NCBI GenBank assembly: GCA_964195155.1
Contig: CAXMOP010000008.1
Span: 1 to 16,854 of the forward strand
Reading direction: 5' to 3'
DNA length: 16,854 bases
Origin: JACZST01 sp964195155
Lineage (GTDB): Bacteria > Actinomycetota > Acidimicrobiia > Spongiisociales > UBA5794
The position numbers and the translations under genes are program-made. Shown one piece after another: positions 7,047 to 13,364 of this stretch. The notes beneath the pieces are model-generated. The model saw nothing but the letters and a program-made list of their open reading frames with translations. It was not told where the DNA came from and did no database searches. Within the stretch, counting starts at the first letter, position 1. Each line of letters starts with the position of its first letter.

Positions 7047-7987
7047 CGAGTGGCGGGCAGCACTTCGACCGCCAGGCAGAGGAGCCGAATTCGGTTCCCT
7101 CTCAACACCCCTACGCGACGCCGCGCGCCCTGGTGTCGGCCATCACCGACAGGGTCGCAGCCGTCGTGGCTGCAGGATCGGTCTACAACCACGACGAGCT
7201 GCGCAGGCACATCGCCTATGACCGGCTTCTTGCTCGCGTGTTTAGCGACGAGCCGGAGCGCTGGCTGCTCAAAGGTGGCGGGGCCCTCCTGGCCCGGATC
7301 CCGGGGGCCCGTCACAGCAAGGATCTCGACCTCGCCTACGCCGGGGACATCGACGAGGCAATCAAAGCCCTTACCGAGGGAGCGGCCCTCGATCTCGGCG
7401 ATTTCTTCACCTTCACCGTCGAAGAGGTCAAAGCAAGGCTCACCGGCCCCACGTCGGGTGTGCGCCTACCGATCAGCTGTCGCATCGGCCCCAAACGATT
7501 CGGCTCCTTCCACATCGATGTCGTGGTGGTCGAAGGGGTCACCGCCGAGCCTGAATTGGTGTCGCCGCTGGCATCGATTGCGGTTCCGGGGCTTGGCATC
7601 GTGCCGTACCGCACCTATCCCCTTGTCGATCATCTCGCTGACAAGCATGCTGCGATGATCGAGACGCACTACGGCCGACCAAGCACCCGCTACCGCGACC
7701 TGGTGGATCTGGTGGAGATCGCCACCACTCAGAAGATCGAGGCCGCGCCGCTGTCAGTTGCGCTGTTCACCAAGTACCGCCTGCGCGGGCTTCGAGCGCC
7801 TGCGGGTTTTGCTACACCCGGTGAGCGATGGCCGGAGGGTTATGAGGCGCTGGCGACGAGCGTCCCCGGATTCACGCACGAGACCTACCAGGAGGCCTCG
7901 GCGGTCGCCGAGGCCCTCCTCGACCCAATACTCGGCGGTCGCACCAGGGGTTCGTGGAATCCCGCAGCCCTCACCTGGGTCGACTGA
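7043..7987 (+). CDS. abiEii: AbiEii-type nucleotidyltransferase toxin (first AbiE system)
   Basis: AbiEii proteins are DNA-polymerase-beta-fold nucleotidyltransferases that use NTPs and cause bacteriostasis; relatives in Mycobacterium (MenT) modify tRNA. In this 314-residue protein the first catalytic motif is WLLKGGGALLARIPGARH with KDLDLAY just after (GG plus DxD type, about residues 72-98). A later motif HLADKHAAMIETHYG with RYRDLVDLVEI (about 200-230) matches the K...RDL(V/Y)DL motif of the family. Catalytic residues are therefore present and the gene looks complete. It starts with GTG at 7043, overlapping the abiEi stop by four bases. A hairpin at 8014-8033 may terminate the operon. Confidence 0.88.
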   Translation: MTSGGQHFDRQAEEPNSVPSQHPYATPRALVSAITDRVAAVVAAGSVYNHDELRRHIAYDRLLARVFSDEPERWLLKGGGALLARIPGARHSKDLDLAYAGDIDEAIKALTEGAALDLGDFFTFTVEEVKARLTGPTSGVRLPISCRIGPKRFGSFHIDVVVVEGVTAEPELVSPLASIAVPGLGIVPYRTYPLVDHLADKHAAMIETHYGRPSTRYRDLVDLVEIATTQKIEAAPLSVALFTKYRLRGLRAPAGFATPGERWPEGYEALATSVPGFTHETYQEASAVAEALLDPILGGRTRGSWNPAALTWVD

Positions 7988-8013
7988 CCCACCAACTCAT
8001 CCTGGTGGCGGCG

Positions 8014-8033
8014 GAGGGGTTGCGCGACCCCTC
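8014..8033 (+). terminator. GC-rich hairpin after the first abiE operon
   Basis: GAGGGGT and ACCCCTC form a perfect seven-base stem with a six-base loop, followed by TGTTG rather than a U-run. A weaker stem CCACCA/TGGTGG lies at 7989-8008. It is a possible terminator for the abiE operon. Confidence 0.4.
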
Positions 8034-8154
8034 TGTTGAGGCCTCGCTCCTGCTGTGCGGCCCGAATCGATCCCAAACGGGGCCTGGAGATGGGCCCTCG
8101 GTCCGCAGCAGAACCGCATTGGTGGCCGGACGGTCGACCCAACGTGTCATACCC

Positions 8155-8224
8155 GATTGATACAAATGGGACTGATACGCGACGGCGTGTCAGCCATGAA
8201 TAGAAGGTTGAACTTCTAGAAGGT
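8155..8224 (+). promoter_or_regulatory. Repeat-rich upstream region of higBA
   Basis: Direct repeats GATTGATAC (8155-8163) and GACTGATAC (8170-8178) are followed by TAGAAGGT twice (8201-8208 and 8217-8224). The perfect palindrome CTTCTAGAAG lies at 8213-8222. Such repeats just before a TA operon fit an operator for HigA. No convincing -35/-10 pair could be fixed. Confidence 0.45.
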
Positions 8225-8236
8225 AGGGCTTATGCT

Positions 8237-8602
8237 ATGTGGGAGGTCGAATACACCGACGAGTTCGCGGAGTGGTGGATGGGGCTCGCGCAGGATCAGC
8301 AGGAAGCGCTCGACGACAGAGTCATGTTGCTCGCGCAGCGAGGCCCTGATCTTGGACGGCCTGTGACGGACACCATCGCGGGGTCAAGGCATCCCAACAT
8401 TAAGGAGCTTCGAGTCTCGAAGGGTGGGGTGCTTCGCGTCCTCTTCGCTTTCGATCCGCGCCGTCATGCGATCCTCCTCCTCGGGGGCGACAAGAGCGGT
8501 CGCTGGAATGAGTGGTACCGGTCGGCGGTGCCGCAGGCGGACGACCTGTACGACGCCCACCTGGATCAGCTCCGGTCAGAAGGACTGTTTGGCGATGACT
8601 GA
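8237..8602 (+). CDS. higB: HigB/RelE-like toxin (Gp49-type, type II)
   Basis: HigB toxins are ribosome-dependent mRNA endonucleases of the RelE/ParE superfamily. The 121-residue protein starts MWEVEYTDEFAEWW, the usual opening of this actinobacterial subgroup. It continues with LGRPVTDTIAGSRHPNIKELRV, then GGVLRVLFAFDPRRHAILLLGGDKSG and a YRSAVPQADDLYDAHL tail, matching the phage-derived Gp49-like family. As in other HigBA loci, the toxin gene comes first. The ATG at 8237 has GAAGG-type sequence upstream but no well-spaced ribosome binding site. Its stop overlaps the next gene by eight bases. Confidence 0.88.
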   Translation: MWEVEYTDEFAEWWMGLAQDQQEALDDRVMLLAQRGPDLGRPVTDTIAGSRHPNIKELRVSKGGVLRVLFAFDPRRHAILLLGGDKSGRWNEWYRSAVPQADDLYDAHLDQLRSEGLFGDD

Positions 8603-8975
8603 CCAATTCAAATCCGAAGACCAGGGAGACGGCATGCCCAGGCCGAAGCGCTATCGCACACTGCACGATCAAGTGGTGGCGCGGCCCGGGGCGGCCGAAC
8701 GTCTCGCCGCGCTCAGAGAGGAAACCCTCGCCGAGATCGGACTCTTCGAGCTGCGCCGTGCCCTCGAGCTGTCTCAAACCGACGTGGGCGAGGAGCTCGG
8801 GGTCAGCCAATCGGCGGTGTCCCAACTCGAGAACGCAAGCGACGTGAAAGTGTCGACGCTGCGTGAGTACCTCGCCCGGCTCGGCGCACGGCTTCGGCTC
8901 GTTGCCGTCTTCGACGACGATGACGAGGTCGTACTTCGCATTGGTGACGAACCAGGACCGCCGACTGGAGGATGA
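8595..8975 (+). CDS. higA: HigA-type XRE antitoxin
   Basis: This is a helix-turn-helix antitoxin that would neutralise HigB and repress the operon. The HTH is visible in LFELRRALELSQTDVGEELGVSQSAVSQLENASDVKVSTLREYLARLGARLRL-type sequence, in the second half of the protein. The acidic tail FDDDDEVVLRIGDEP follows. Two starts are possible. ATG 8595 overlaps the higB stop and gives 126 residues. ATG 8634 has AGGGAG five bases upstream and gives 113 residues beginning MPRPKRYRTLHDQ. The second has the better ribosome binding site. The HTH is unaffected by the choice. Confidence 0.88.
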   Translation: MTDQFKSEDQGDGMPRPKRYRTLHDQVVARPGAAERLAALREETLAEIGLFELRRALELSQTDVGEELGVSQSAVSQLENASDVKVSTLREYLARLGARLRLVAVFDDDDEVVLRIGDEPGPPTGG

Positions 8976-9122
8976 GTCGTCGCGACGTATGGTTGTTGAA
9001 GGTCGAGAGCTGAATTGTTGACGAGCTCCGCTCAACCCCTCGAGAGCGCCTGCAGGGTGAACGCTCCAAGGACACAGACTCGTTGCGGCCACAGCGTCGT
9101 GGGATGAGATTCGAGATCTAAC

Positions 9123-9146
9123 CCGCCGACGGCTGGCCGTCGGCGG
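9123..9146 (+). terminator. Strong hairpin downstream of higBA
   Basis: CCGCCGACGGC and GCCGTCGGCGG form a perfect 11-base inverted repeat with only two bases between, followed by CCTTGAAT. It has no long U-run. Its place after higA suggests a terminator. Confidence 0.5.
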
Positions 9147-9185
9147 CCTTGAATGCCCTCCCGGGCAACGGTCAACGGCGCCGCA

Positions 9186-9405
9186 TCACTTCTCGACGAC
9201 GTAGAAGCCTTTTGGTGGACGGAAGACGGCGTGGATGACGGCGAACGCCTCCACTGCGGTGTACCAGGGCATCAGGAGCAACTGGAGCAGGCTGTATCGG
9301 ATCCATTCGGATCGCGCTGCCCCCCGATGGGACAGGCTCACCCAGAGACCGGGTGCTGGAAGGACGCCCGTCATGCGATGTGCGAGCCATTCGGGCATGA
9401 GCAGA
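9186..9405 (-). pseudogene. 3' remnant of a membrane-protein gene (possibly a family 2 glycosyltransferase)
   Basis: On the minus strand a frame ending in TGA at 9186-9188 encodes a plausible C-terminus. It contains MPEWLAHRM, LWVSLSHRG, SEWIRYSLLQLLLMPWYTAVEAFAVIH, and ends AVFRPPKGFYVVEK. Third codon positions are GC-rich as in real genes. The aromatic, membrane-like helix followed by an RPP...F-VV-K end resembles the C-termini of membrane glycosyltransferases. Upstream the frame runs into the 13-base tandem repeats and then antisense to vapC, so the 5' part of the gene is missing. The fragment has no start of its own. Identity of the parent gene is a guess; the remnant status is better supported. 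Confidence 0.35.
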
Positions 9406-9417
9406 CGGATAGGAATT

Positions 9418-9469
9418 AGCTCGCACCAATAGCTCGCACCAATGGCTCGTACCAATGGCCCGCATCGGT
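9418..9469 (+). repeat. Four tandem 13-base repeats
   Basis: AGCTCGCACCAAT occurs twice exactly (9418-9430, 9431-9443), then as GGCTCGTACCAAT (9444-9456) and more degenerate GGCCCGCATCGGT (9457-9469). The array sits between the vapC stop and the membrane-protein remnant. Confidence 0.8.
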
Positions 9470-9486
9470 TGCGCCAACGGTCTCGT

Positions 9487-9834
9487 CTAGGGCAGAGTGC
9501 GGAGACGCAGTCGAGGCACTCGCCTGAAGTCACCTTGGTTGCGTGTCGCCAGTCCCATCCGGCCTTCGATCGCCGTTGCTGCGACCAGCGCGTCGGGGAG
9601 GCGGATATCGGTGTCGCGGCGAATCCGCCCGGCCCGTTCGGCGATCACCCGGTCAACCGGGATCTCCCGGAAGGGTGCCAGCAGAGTGGTCACCAGATCG
9701 GTGGCGGTGTTTCCGGCGAAGAGCTCGGCTCTCGTTACTACCGAGTAGTGGAGTCGGTGGCGCTTGGGGGAGAGCTGGTGAGCACCGCGCAGATGATCGA
9801 CGAACACATCGGTGTCGACGAGGATGTCAGCCAC
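9487..9834 (-). CDS. vapC: VapC-type PIN-domain ribonuclease toxin
   Basis: VapC toxins are Mg-dependent PIN-domain RNases that cut tRNA or rRNA. This 115-residue protein shows the expected acidic residues: Asp7 in LVDTDVFVDHLRG, Glu37 in VTRAELFAG, Asp81 in RLPDALVAATA and Asp102 in ATRNQGDF. The fold is complete and the length typical. The start is GTG at 9834, overlapping the vapB stop by eight bases. A longer frame to 9936 adds a Pro/Arg-rich leader lying inside vapB and is rejected. The stop TAG is at 9487-9489. It appears active by sequence. Confidence 0.9.
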   Translation of the reverse strand: MADILVDTDVFVDHLRGAHQLSPKRHRLHYSVVTRAELFAGNTATDLVTTLLAPFREIPVDRVIAERAGRIRRDTDIRLPDALVAATAIEGRMGLATRNQGDFRRVPRLRLRTLP

Positions 9835-10048
9835 GGTCCCATTCGTCTCGATGGGGAACGGTTGCCTCCGGTGCCGCTCCGAAGGTGGCGGCCAGGGCGA
9901 GTTCGGGATCGACATGATCGCCCGCGAGGTAGTCATCGAGGGCGCGCCTGACGATCTCAGCCATCGTCACACCTTCGGCCTCGGCCAAGGCATCGATGCG
10001 GCTTCGCTGTTCGGTGGTGAGGTACACCTGCGTCCGAGTTGCCGACAT
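9827..10048 (-). CDS. vapB: VapB-type ribbon-helix-helix antitoxin
   Basis: This 73-residue antitoxin would bind VapC and repress the operon. An N-terminal ribbon-helix-helix domain is visible: RTQVYLTTEQRSRIDALAEAEG then TMAEIVRRALDDYL (about residues 5-42). The acidic C-terminal half ends HRDEWDRG, which should wrap the toxin. ATG at 10048 is preferred over upstream in-frame codons because it begins directly at the beta-strand and lies seven bases after a TATATT -10 box. The gene overlaps vapC by eight bases. Confidence 0.9.
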   Translation of the reverse strand: MSATRTQVYLTTEQRSRIDALAEAEGVTMAEIVRRALDDYLAGDHVDPELALAATFGAAPEATVPHRDEWDRG

Positions 10049-10084
10049 ACAGCACAATATACAGCATGGGCCTGGTTCGGTCAA
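10047..10084 (-). promoter_or_regulatory. Leaderless vapBC promoter overlapped by direct repeats
   Basis: On the minus strand TTGACC (10084-10079), a 17-base spacer and TATATT (10061-10056) form a good promoter. ATG 10048 follows seven bases later, with no Shine-Dalgarno sequence. TGCTGTAT occurs twice, at 10066-10059 and 10054-10047, 12 bases apart, bracketing the -10 box. This suits a ribbon-helix-helix repressor that binds repeats. Confidence 0.6.
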
Positions 10085-10110
10085 CGGGGGCTATGCCCGG
10101 TTGTGGGTGC

Positions 10111-10773
10111 TTAGGCCGACGGTTTCGTGCCGGGCTCCGGCGTGTGTGCCGGGGTCGCCAGACGCTCGCGGAGACCGTCGAGCCTGGCTCCCAGTGACTG
10201 TCTCAATTGGTGGTCCTGCAGCGTTGCGATGACCCGTTCGGCCTCCGCGAGCTTGGCCAGGTCGACCTCACCGAGCGTGACGGCAGAAAAGTCGATGTCG
10301 CGGATCAGGATCACGGCGAGTCGATGGGCGACGAGCTGATCATCGGGATCAAACACATGGGCTCGACTCAGGTGTCGGTACGTTGGGCGGTCGACCAAGC
10401 CGAGCAGCCGGTGGGGGAGCGCAACGTCGTCTGCTGCGGCCCAGTCCTGCGGGGTGGGCTCGACGAACTCGGTCCAGAGGGGATCGGGCAGTACCGCCGA
10501 CCCGAGCCCTGATCCGGTGTTCAAGGCCGGCTCGGCGATCCGGACCGCCGCCTGATGTCTGCGCCGGATCGACCAGCCGGAGGCCTCGGTGATGAATGCC
10601 CACAGCGCCCGGACGGCCTCGTCGGCGTGCCCGCGCATGGTCAGTTCCGCGTACTGGCGCAGCGATTGGTATTCGGGGTCCCGGAATAGAGCAATCAGCT
10701 GACGGAGCGGTGCGTCAGCGGGTGCTGGAACTTTCGAGCCCGGGCGCTCTGTCTCGGATGATCCTTGGGTCAC
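10111..10773 (-). CDS. Hypothetical protein in the TA island
   Basis: I do not recognise this 220-residue protein. It is soluble, with no signal peptide or membrane segment. Long amphipathic helices are likely (LRQLIALFRDPEYQSLRQYAE and the C-terminal DLAKLAEAERVIATLQDHQLRQSLG-type stretch). The N- and C-terminal tails are Pro/Ser/Thr-rich and look disordered. It starts with GTG at 10773, 59 bases inside the 3' end of the broken abiEii, with a weak GGGAG upstream. It ends 63 bases before vapB in the same direction, but vapBC has its own promoter. Codon use fits a real gene. It may be a third component or the remaining partner of the damaged nucleotidyltransferase; this is inference only. Confidence 0.6.
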   Translation of the reverse strand: MTQGSSETERPGSKVPAPADAPLRQLIALFRDPEYQSLRQYAELTMRGHADEAVRALWAFITEASGWSIRRRHQAAVRIAEPALNTGSGLGSAVLPDPLWTEFVEPTPQDWAAADDVALPHRLLGLVDRPTYRHLSRAHVFDPDDQLVAHRLAVILIRDIDFSAVTLGEVDLAKLAEAERVIATLQDHQLRQSLGARLDGLRERLATPAHTPEPGTKPSA

Positions 10774-11205
10774 GACGTTGGAGCTCCCACCTGTTCCCGA
10801 TCGTCAGGCTACAGCCCGGGCCTCGCCGCTGGTCTCTCCGGTAGGCCGCGATCTTGTCCGCAATCGTCTCCTCGAGTGACAGCATGGGAACAGGGACAGG
10901 CTCAGACTCATAGCCGTCATGTACTGCGAAGTGAACTGGTTCGAGCACCTCCGGGTCGATTCAGGGCCGGTGCGACACGATTTCGATCTTGGCGTCGATC
11001 GTCGGGCTGCCGAGACGTGTGGTGACCGTCAGTTCAGCGCGTCGCCCTTCCGTCACAACAACCAGATCGAACCTCACCTCATACAGCTCGGCGCCATCGA
11101 GCGAGTCGAGAACGATTCCTCCGATGCCCTCGTCGTCCGCGGCAAAATCAAGGTCTGTGGAGAACTGGGTCGGGTGGGATTTGGTTCCCAAAGCCATCCG
11201 TTTCG
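10715..11205 (-). pseudogene. Broken AbiEii-family nucleotidyltransferase
   Basis: Reading the minus strand from about 11205, the frame encodes GTKSHPTQFSTDLDFAADDEG, the catalytic DxD region of a third AbiEii type. It continues through LYEVRFDLVVVTEGRRAEL and IDAKIEIVSHRP to an in-frame TGA at 10963-10961. The same frame then continues without a shift: IDPEVLEPVHFAVHDGYE, VPVPMLSLEETIADKIAAYRR. That is the conserved second half (sleEtiAdKiaAyrR) of the family. The expected RDLYDL motif after it is absent, and the frame ends unrelated at 10715. The N-terminal KGGTA motif is also missing at the edge of the fic upstream region. So this is a remnant with a nonsense mutation and both ends lost. 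Confidence 0.7.
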
Positions 11206-11274
11206 GAAGTAAATGCAGGGTGTTGTTCCGAAAAGAGGACATTGCAGAACGAAATCGCCTATATTGTTCCGAAA
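11201..11274 (+). promoter_or_regulatory. fic promoter with repeated TTCCGAAA boxes
   Basis: TTCCGAAA occurs at 11226-11233 and 11267-11274, 41 bases apart (about four helical turns). It occurs in reverse as TTTCGGAA at 11201-11208. A TATATT -10 box at 11260-11265 lies between them with only a weak -35 match. The related string GAACGAAAT appears near 11248 and 11289. The boxes are operator candidates for the downstream protein's winged helix. Confidence 0.5.
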
Positions 11275-11294
11275 GTACGACGAAGAGGAACGAA

Positions 11295-12446
11295 ATGAGG
11301 CCTGGACGAACCGAGCTCCGCCATTGGACATCCGCCGACGGTCGTCGATCGGGCGAGATCGACGTGTACATCCCAGCCTCGATCGCGAACCAACACATCG
11401 CGTCCGAGAACGCAGCGGGGGAAGCTGCCGTGGAACGAGCCCTCCATTCGCTGAGAGGACAGCCAACGCTCCAGCCGCTCGCGGCGATCCTTTTGCGATC
11501 CGAAGGCATCGCTTCGTCGCGCATCGAGGGCGAAGTCGCCTCGACTCGGCGGGTGTTTGAAGCCGAGTACGCCCCCGAAGACGTTTCGGATCGACAAGCC
11601 CAGCGAATCGTCAACTCGATTCGCGTCATGAGCGATGTCATCGCAGCCGCGGGCCAAGGAGTGAAGCCGCAAGACTTCGATCGATGGCATGCGCTTGTCT
11701 TTGCAGGAACATCGGTCACGTTCGAGCCCGGGATAGTCAGAACCAAGCAGAACTGGATCGGCACCAGAACCGATACACCGGTTGGCGCCGACTTCATCCC
11801 GCCACCACCCGAGTTGGTAGAGGAAGCGACGAGTGATCTTGCCGCCTTTGTCGATCGCGTCGATCTGGCGCCGGTGACCCAAGCAGCGATAGCGCACGCT
11901 CAGTTTGAGACCATCCACCCCTATCCCGACGGGAACGGGCGTATCGGGCGAGCCCTCGTGTATCGGTCCTGGGCGTACCGCGGTGTGGTGGCGGAGATCA
12001 ACCCGCCGATTAGCCGGATTCTGGTCGAGAGGCGCCAAGCGTACATCGACGGCCTGACCTCATTTCGGGATGGCGATGTTGACCGGTGGCTCGAGTTCTT
12101 TTTCGAGATAGTTCTGTCCGCGGTGTCCTACACGCACTCCCTAGGACTGGGACTTGAAGTCCTCACCGAGGATTGGCAGGCCCGGCTCTCAGGTACACAC
12201 GAAGACGCGCTGGCGCGACGACTCGTGGCAGGCCTATCGGCGAACCCGATCCTGTCGGCTGCTCAGGTTGCGGCGCGTCACGACGTCACCGCGCGGGGCG
12301 CTCGCGCTGCCCTCGATGACCTGGCGGAGCGCGGGATTCTGACCTTCCGGACGTTGAGGAAGGCAGAGCGTGGGCGGCCAACCAAGGTCTACGAAGCGAC
12401 GGAGCTTTTCGATCTACTAGATCGGACGCCACAAGATCTGGCCTAG
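11295..12446 (+). CDS. Fic family protein (probable AMPylating enzyme) with self-inhibitory motif and C-terminal winged helix
   Basis: Fic enzymes transfer AMP from ATP to hydroxyl side chains of target proteins. In this 383-residue protein the Fic motif is HPYPDGNGRIGR at about residues 208-219, with catalytic His208 and the GNGR anion loop intact (Tyr replaces the usual Phe). Upstream, SSRIEG at about 74-79 fits the (S/T)xxxE(G/N) inhibitory helix of class II Fic proteins, which carry their antitoxin function in cis. The N-terminal part resembles the Fic_N domain. The C-terminal part, LSANPILSAAQVAARHDVTARGARAALDDLAERGIL, looks like a winged helix-turn-helix (about 313-349). ATG 11295 has AGAGGAA four bases upstream. 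The open frame continues to 10989, but that part is antisense to the broken abiEii. The gene stands alone, as expected for self-inhibited Fics. Confidence 0.92.
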   Translation: MRPGRTELRHWTSADGRRSGEIDVYIPASIANQHIASENAAGEAAVERALHSLRGQPTLQPLAAILLRSEGIASSRIEGEVASTRRVFEAEYAPEDVSDRQAQRIVNSIRVMSDVIAAAGQGVKPQDFDRWHALVFAGTSVTFEPGIVRTKQNWIGTRTDTPVGADFIPPPPELVEEATSDLAAFVDRVDLAPVTQAAIAHAQFETIHPYPDGNGRIGRALVYRSWAYRGVVAEINPPISRILVERRQAYIDGLTSFRDGDVDRWLEFFFEIVLSAVSYTHSLGLGLEVLTEDWQARLSGTHEDALARRLVAGLSANPILSAAQVAARHDVTARGARAALDDLAERGILTFRTLRKAERGRPTKVYEATELFDLLDRTPQDLA

Positions 12447-12725
12447 GCGTGAATGCATGACGCATTTGCGCTGTATGGACGGGGCACATGGGTTTCGCGC
12501 GTTCGGGCACATGGGTTACACCTTGGGGGGTGACGGAGCAGGGGCAGGAGACGAGTGGCGCCCATCATTTGGCGTATGTCAGTTGACGCCCTGGGCGACG
12601 CGAGGTCTCATGCCTCCGGGGCTCGTTCATGGCTTCGTGTCTCTGCGCATCCGACGCCGGTGACCGAGACGTCACGTCGTGTTGCGTTGCTACCGGGTCG
12701 TGTTCTGATAGCCGAGATGGTTTCC
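12447..12725. other. Gap between fic and hicB, with a 13-base direct repeat
   Basis: No gene was found. GGGCACATGGGTT occurs twice (12482-12494 and 12505-12517), 23 bases apart. This may be the worn end of an insertion sequence, but no transposase fragment is visible. Confidence 0.45.
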
Positions 12726-13130
12726 TCAGCTAGCGAGTAGTTGGCTGACTCGCTGGTGGGATACGCCGATGAGTTCGCCGACGTCGCGCAGTGGGAGACC
12801 TTCGGCGCGGAGCAGCTCGGCTATTTCACGTCGTGTAGCCACCGCGGTACGGGTCGCTTCGTCGGCGGCGGCGACCGACGCCTCAAGGGCTCCCAGCAGA
12901 TCGGCTACGCGAGCGGGCGGCGTTACGACGACGTCCAGGTCGCCGACGTCGTCTTCGTCGACGTCCAGCATCAAGGAGATGGCCTCGCGGGCTCTGTCTT
13001 CGACCTGGTCCAACCGCTTGGCCTGAGAGAACACGCCGTCGAGCGCCGGCACAGTGATCGCCCACCATCCACCGGACCGAACCACTTCGACGCGTTGTGC
13101 CTGGATCGGTGCTGCGTTACTCGTCGCCAT
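12726..13130 (-). CDS. hicB: HicB-family antitoxin with C-terminal helix-turn-helix
   Basis: HicB binds and blocks the HicA RNase and represses the operon. The N-terminal half has the degraded RNase-H-like HicB fold: VVRSGGWWAITVPALDGVFSQAKRLDQVEDRAREAISLML (about residues 16-55) then DVGDLDVVVTPP. A helical linker follows. The C-terminal segment TRREIAELLRAEGLPLRDVGELIGVSHQRVSQLLAS is a helix-turn-helix (about 98-134). The start at ATG 13130 lies 14 bases inside the 3' end of hicA. The length of 134 residues is normal for HicB with an attached DNA-binding domain. Since hicA may have lost its usual start codon, HicB translation may not depend on it. Confidence 0.88.
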   Translation of the reverse strand: MATSNAAPIQAQRVEVVRSGGWWAITVPALDGVFSQAKRLDQVEDRAREAISLMLDVDEDDVGDLDVVVTPPARVADLLGALEASVAAADEATRTAVATRREIAELLRAEGLPLRDVGELIGVSHQRVSQLLAS

Positions 13131-13326
13131 CCGTCGTTACCTCCTCTGCTTGCTTGATGATGCCTTTTGCTGTGTGTTCGTTGATCTCCCGGTGCCGGGG
13201 GATCACGAGCCGCTCGTCTCCGATCGTCCAGACCTCGTGGTTGGCTCCCTCTCGAACGAACTCCAGGTCCGTGTCGGCGGCCTTGGCGATCGCTCGAAGC
13301 CGCTTGATGAGGTCTCGCTTCTTTAT
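13117..13326 (-). CDS. hicA: HicA-family toxin with an ATA in the start position
   Basis: HicA is a small double-stranded-RNA-binding-fold mRNA interferase. The minus strand encodes KKRDLIKRLRAIAKAAD, LEFVREGANHEVWTIGDER, LVIPRHREINEHTAKGIIKQ and a short tail, a complete HicA of 69 residues with the catalytic His in GANHEVW. In frame, the only codon between the preceding TAA and the conserved KKRDL is GGC then ATA (13326-13324). No ATG, GTG or TTG is available except deep inside. A promoter TTGACT-N17-TAGCCT ends six bases before this ATA, which is where a leaderless start should be. Either ATA is used at low rate or the start codon has been lost. hicB overlaps by 14 bases. Confidence 0.75.
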   Translation of the reverse strand: MKKRDLIKRLRAIAKAADTDLEFVREGANHEVWTIGDERLVIPRHREINEHTAKGIIKQAEEVTTDGDE

Positions 13327-13361
13327 GCCTTAAGGCTAAAGCACTAGACTTGTCAAGTCAA
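13327..13361 (-). promoter_or_regulatory. hicAB promoter with two palindromes
   Basis: Minus strand: TTGACT (13361-13356), 17 bases, TAGCCT (13338-13333), then six bases to the ATA codon. GACTTG-N-CAAGTC (13347-13359) and the perfect GCCTTAAGGC (13327-13336) flank the -10 box and are likely operators for HicB. Confidence 0.55.
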
Positions 13362-13364
13362 GGG

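Larger units (their letters stand above)
8976..9486. other. Non-coding stretch between higBA and vapBC with a terminator-like hairpin, a gene remnant and tandem repeats
   Basis: No intact gene was found. It holds the hairpin at 9123-9146, the membrane-protein 3' remnant on the minus strand (9186 to about 9405) and the 13-base tandem repeats at 9418-9469, each listed separately. The stretch 8976-9122 shows nothing recognisable. Confidence 0.6.

Noticed and set aside
9418..9469. CRISPR array
   Set aside because: The 13-base units are head-to-tail without spacers and there are no cas genes.
9153..9477. Two other open frames of 88 and 101 residues in the higBA-vapBC gap
   Set aside because: No family resemblance and poorer codon pattern than the minus-strand remnant in the third frame.
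10989..11294. N-terminal extension of Fic by 102 residues
   Set aside because: It overlaps the antisense abiEii remnant, lacks Fic sequence, and ATG 11295 has a good ribosome binding site and promoter in front.
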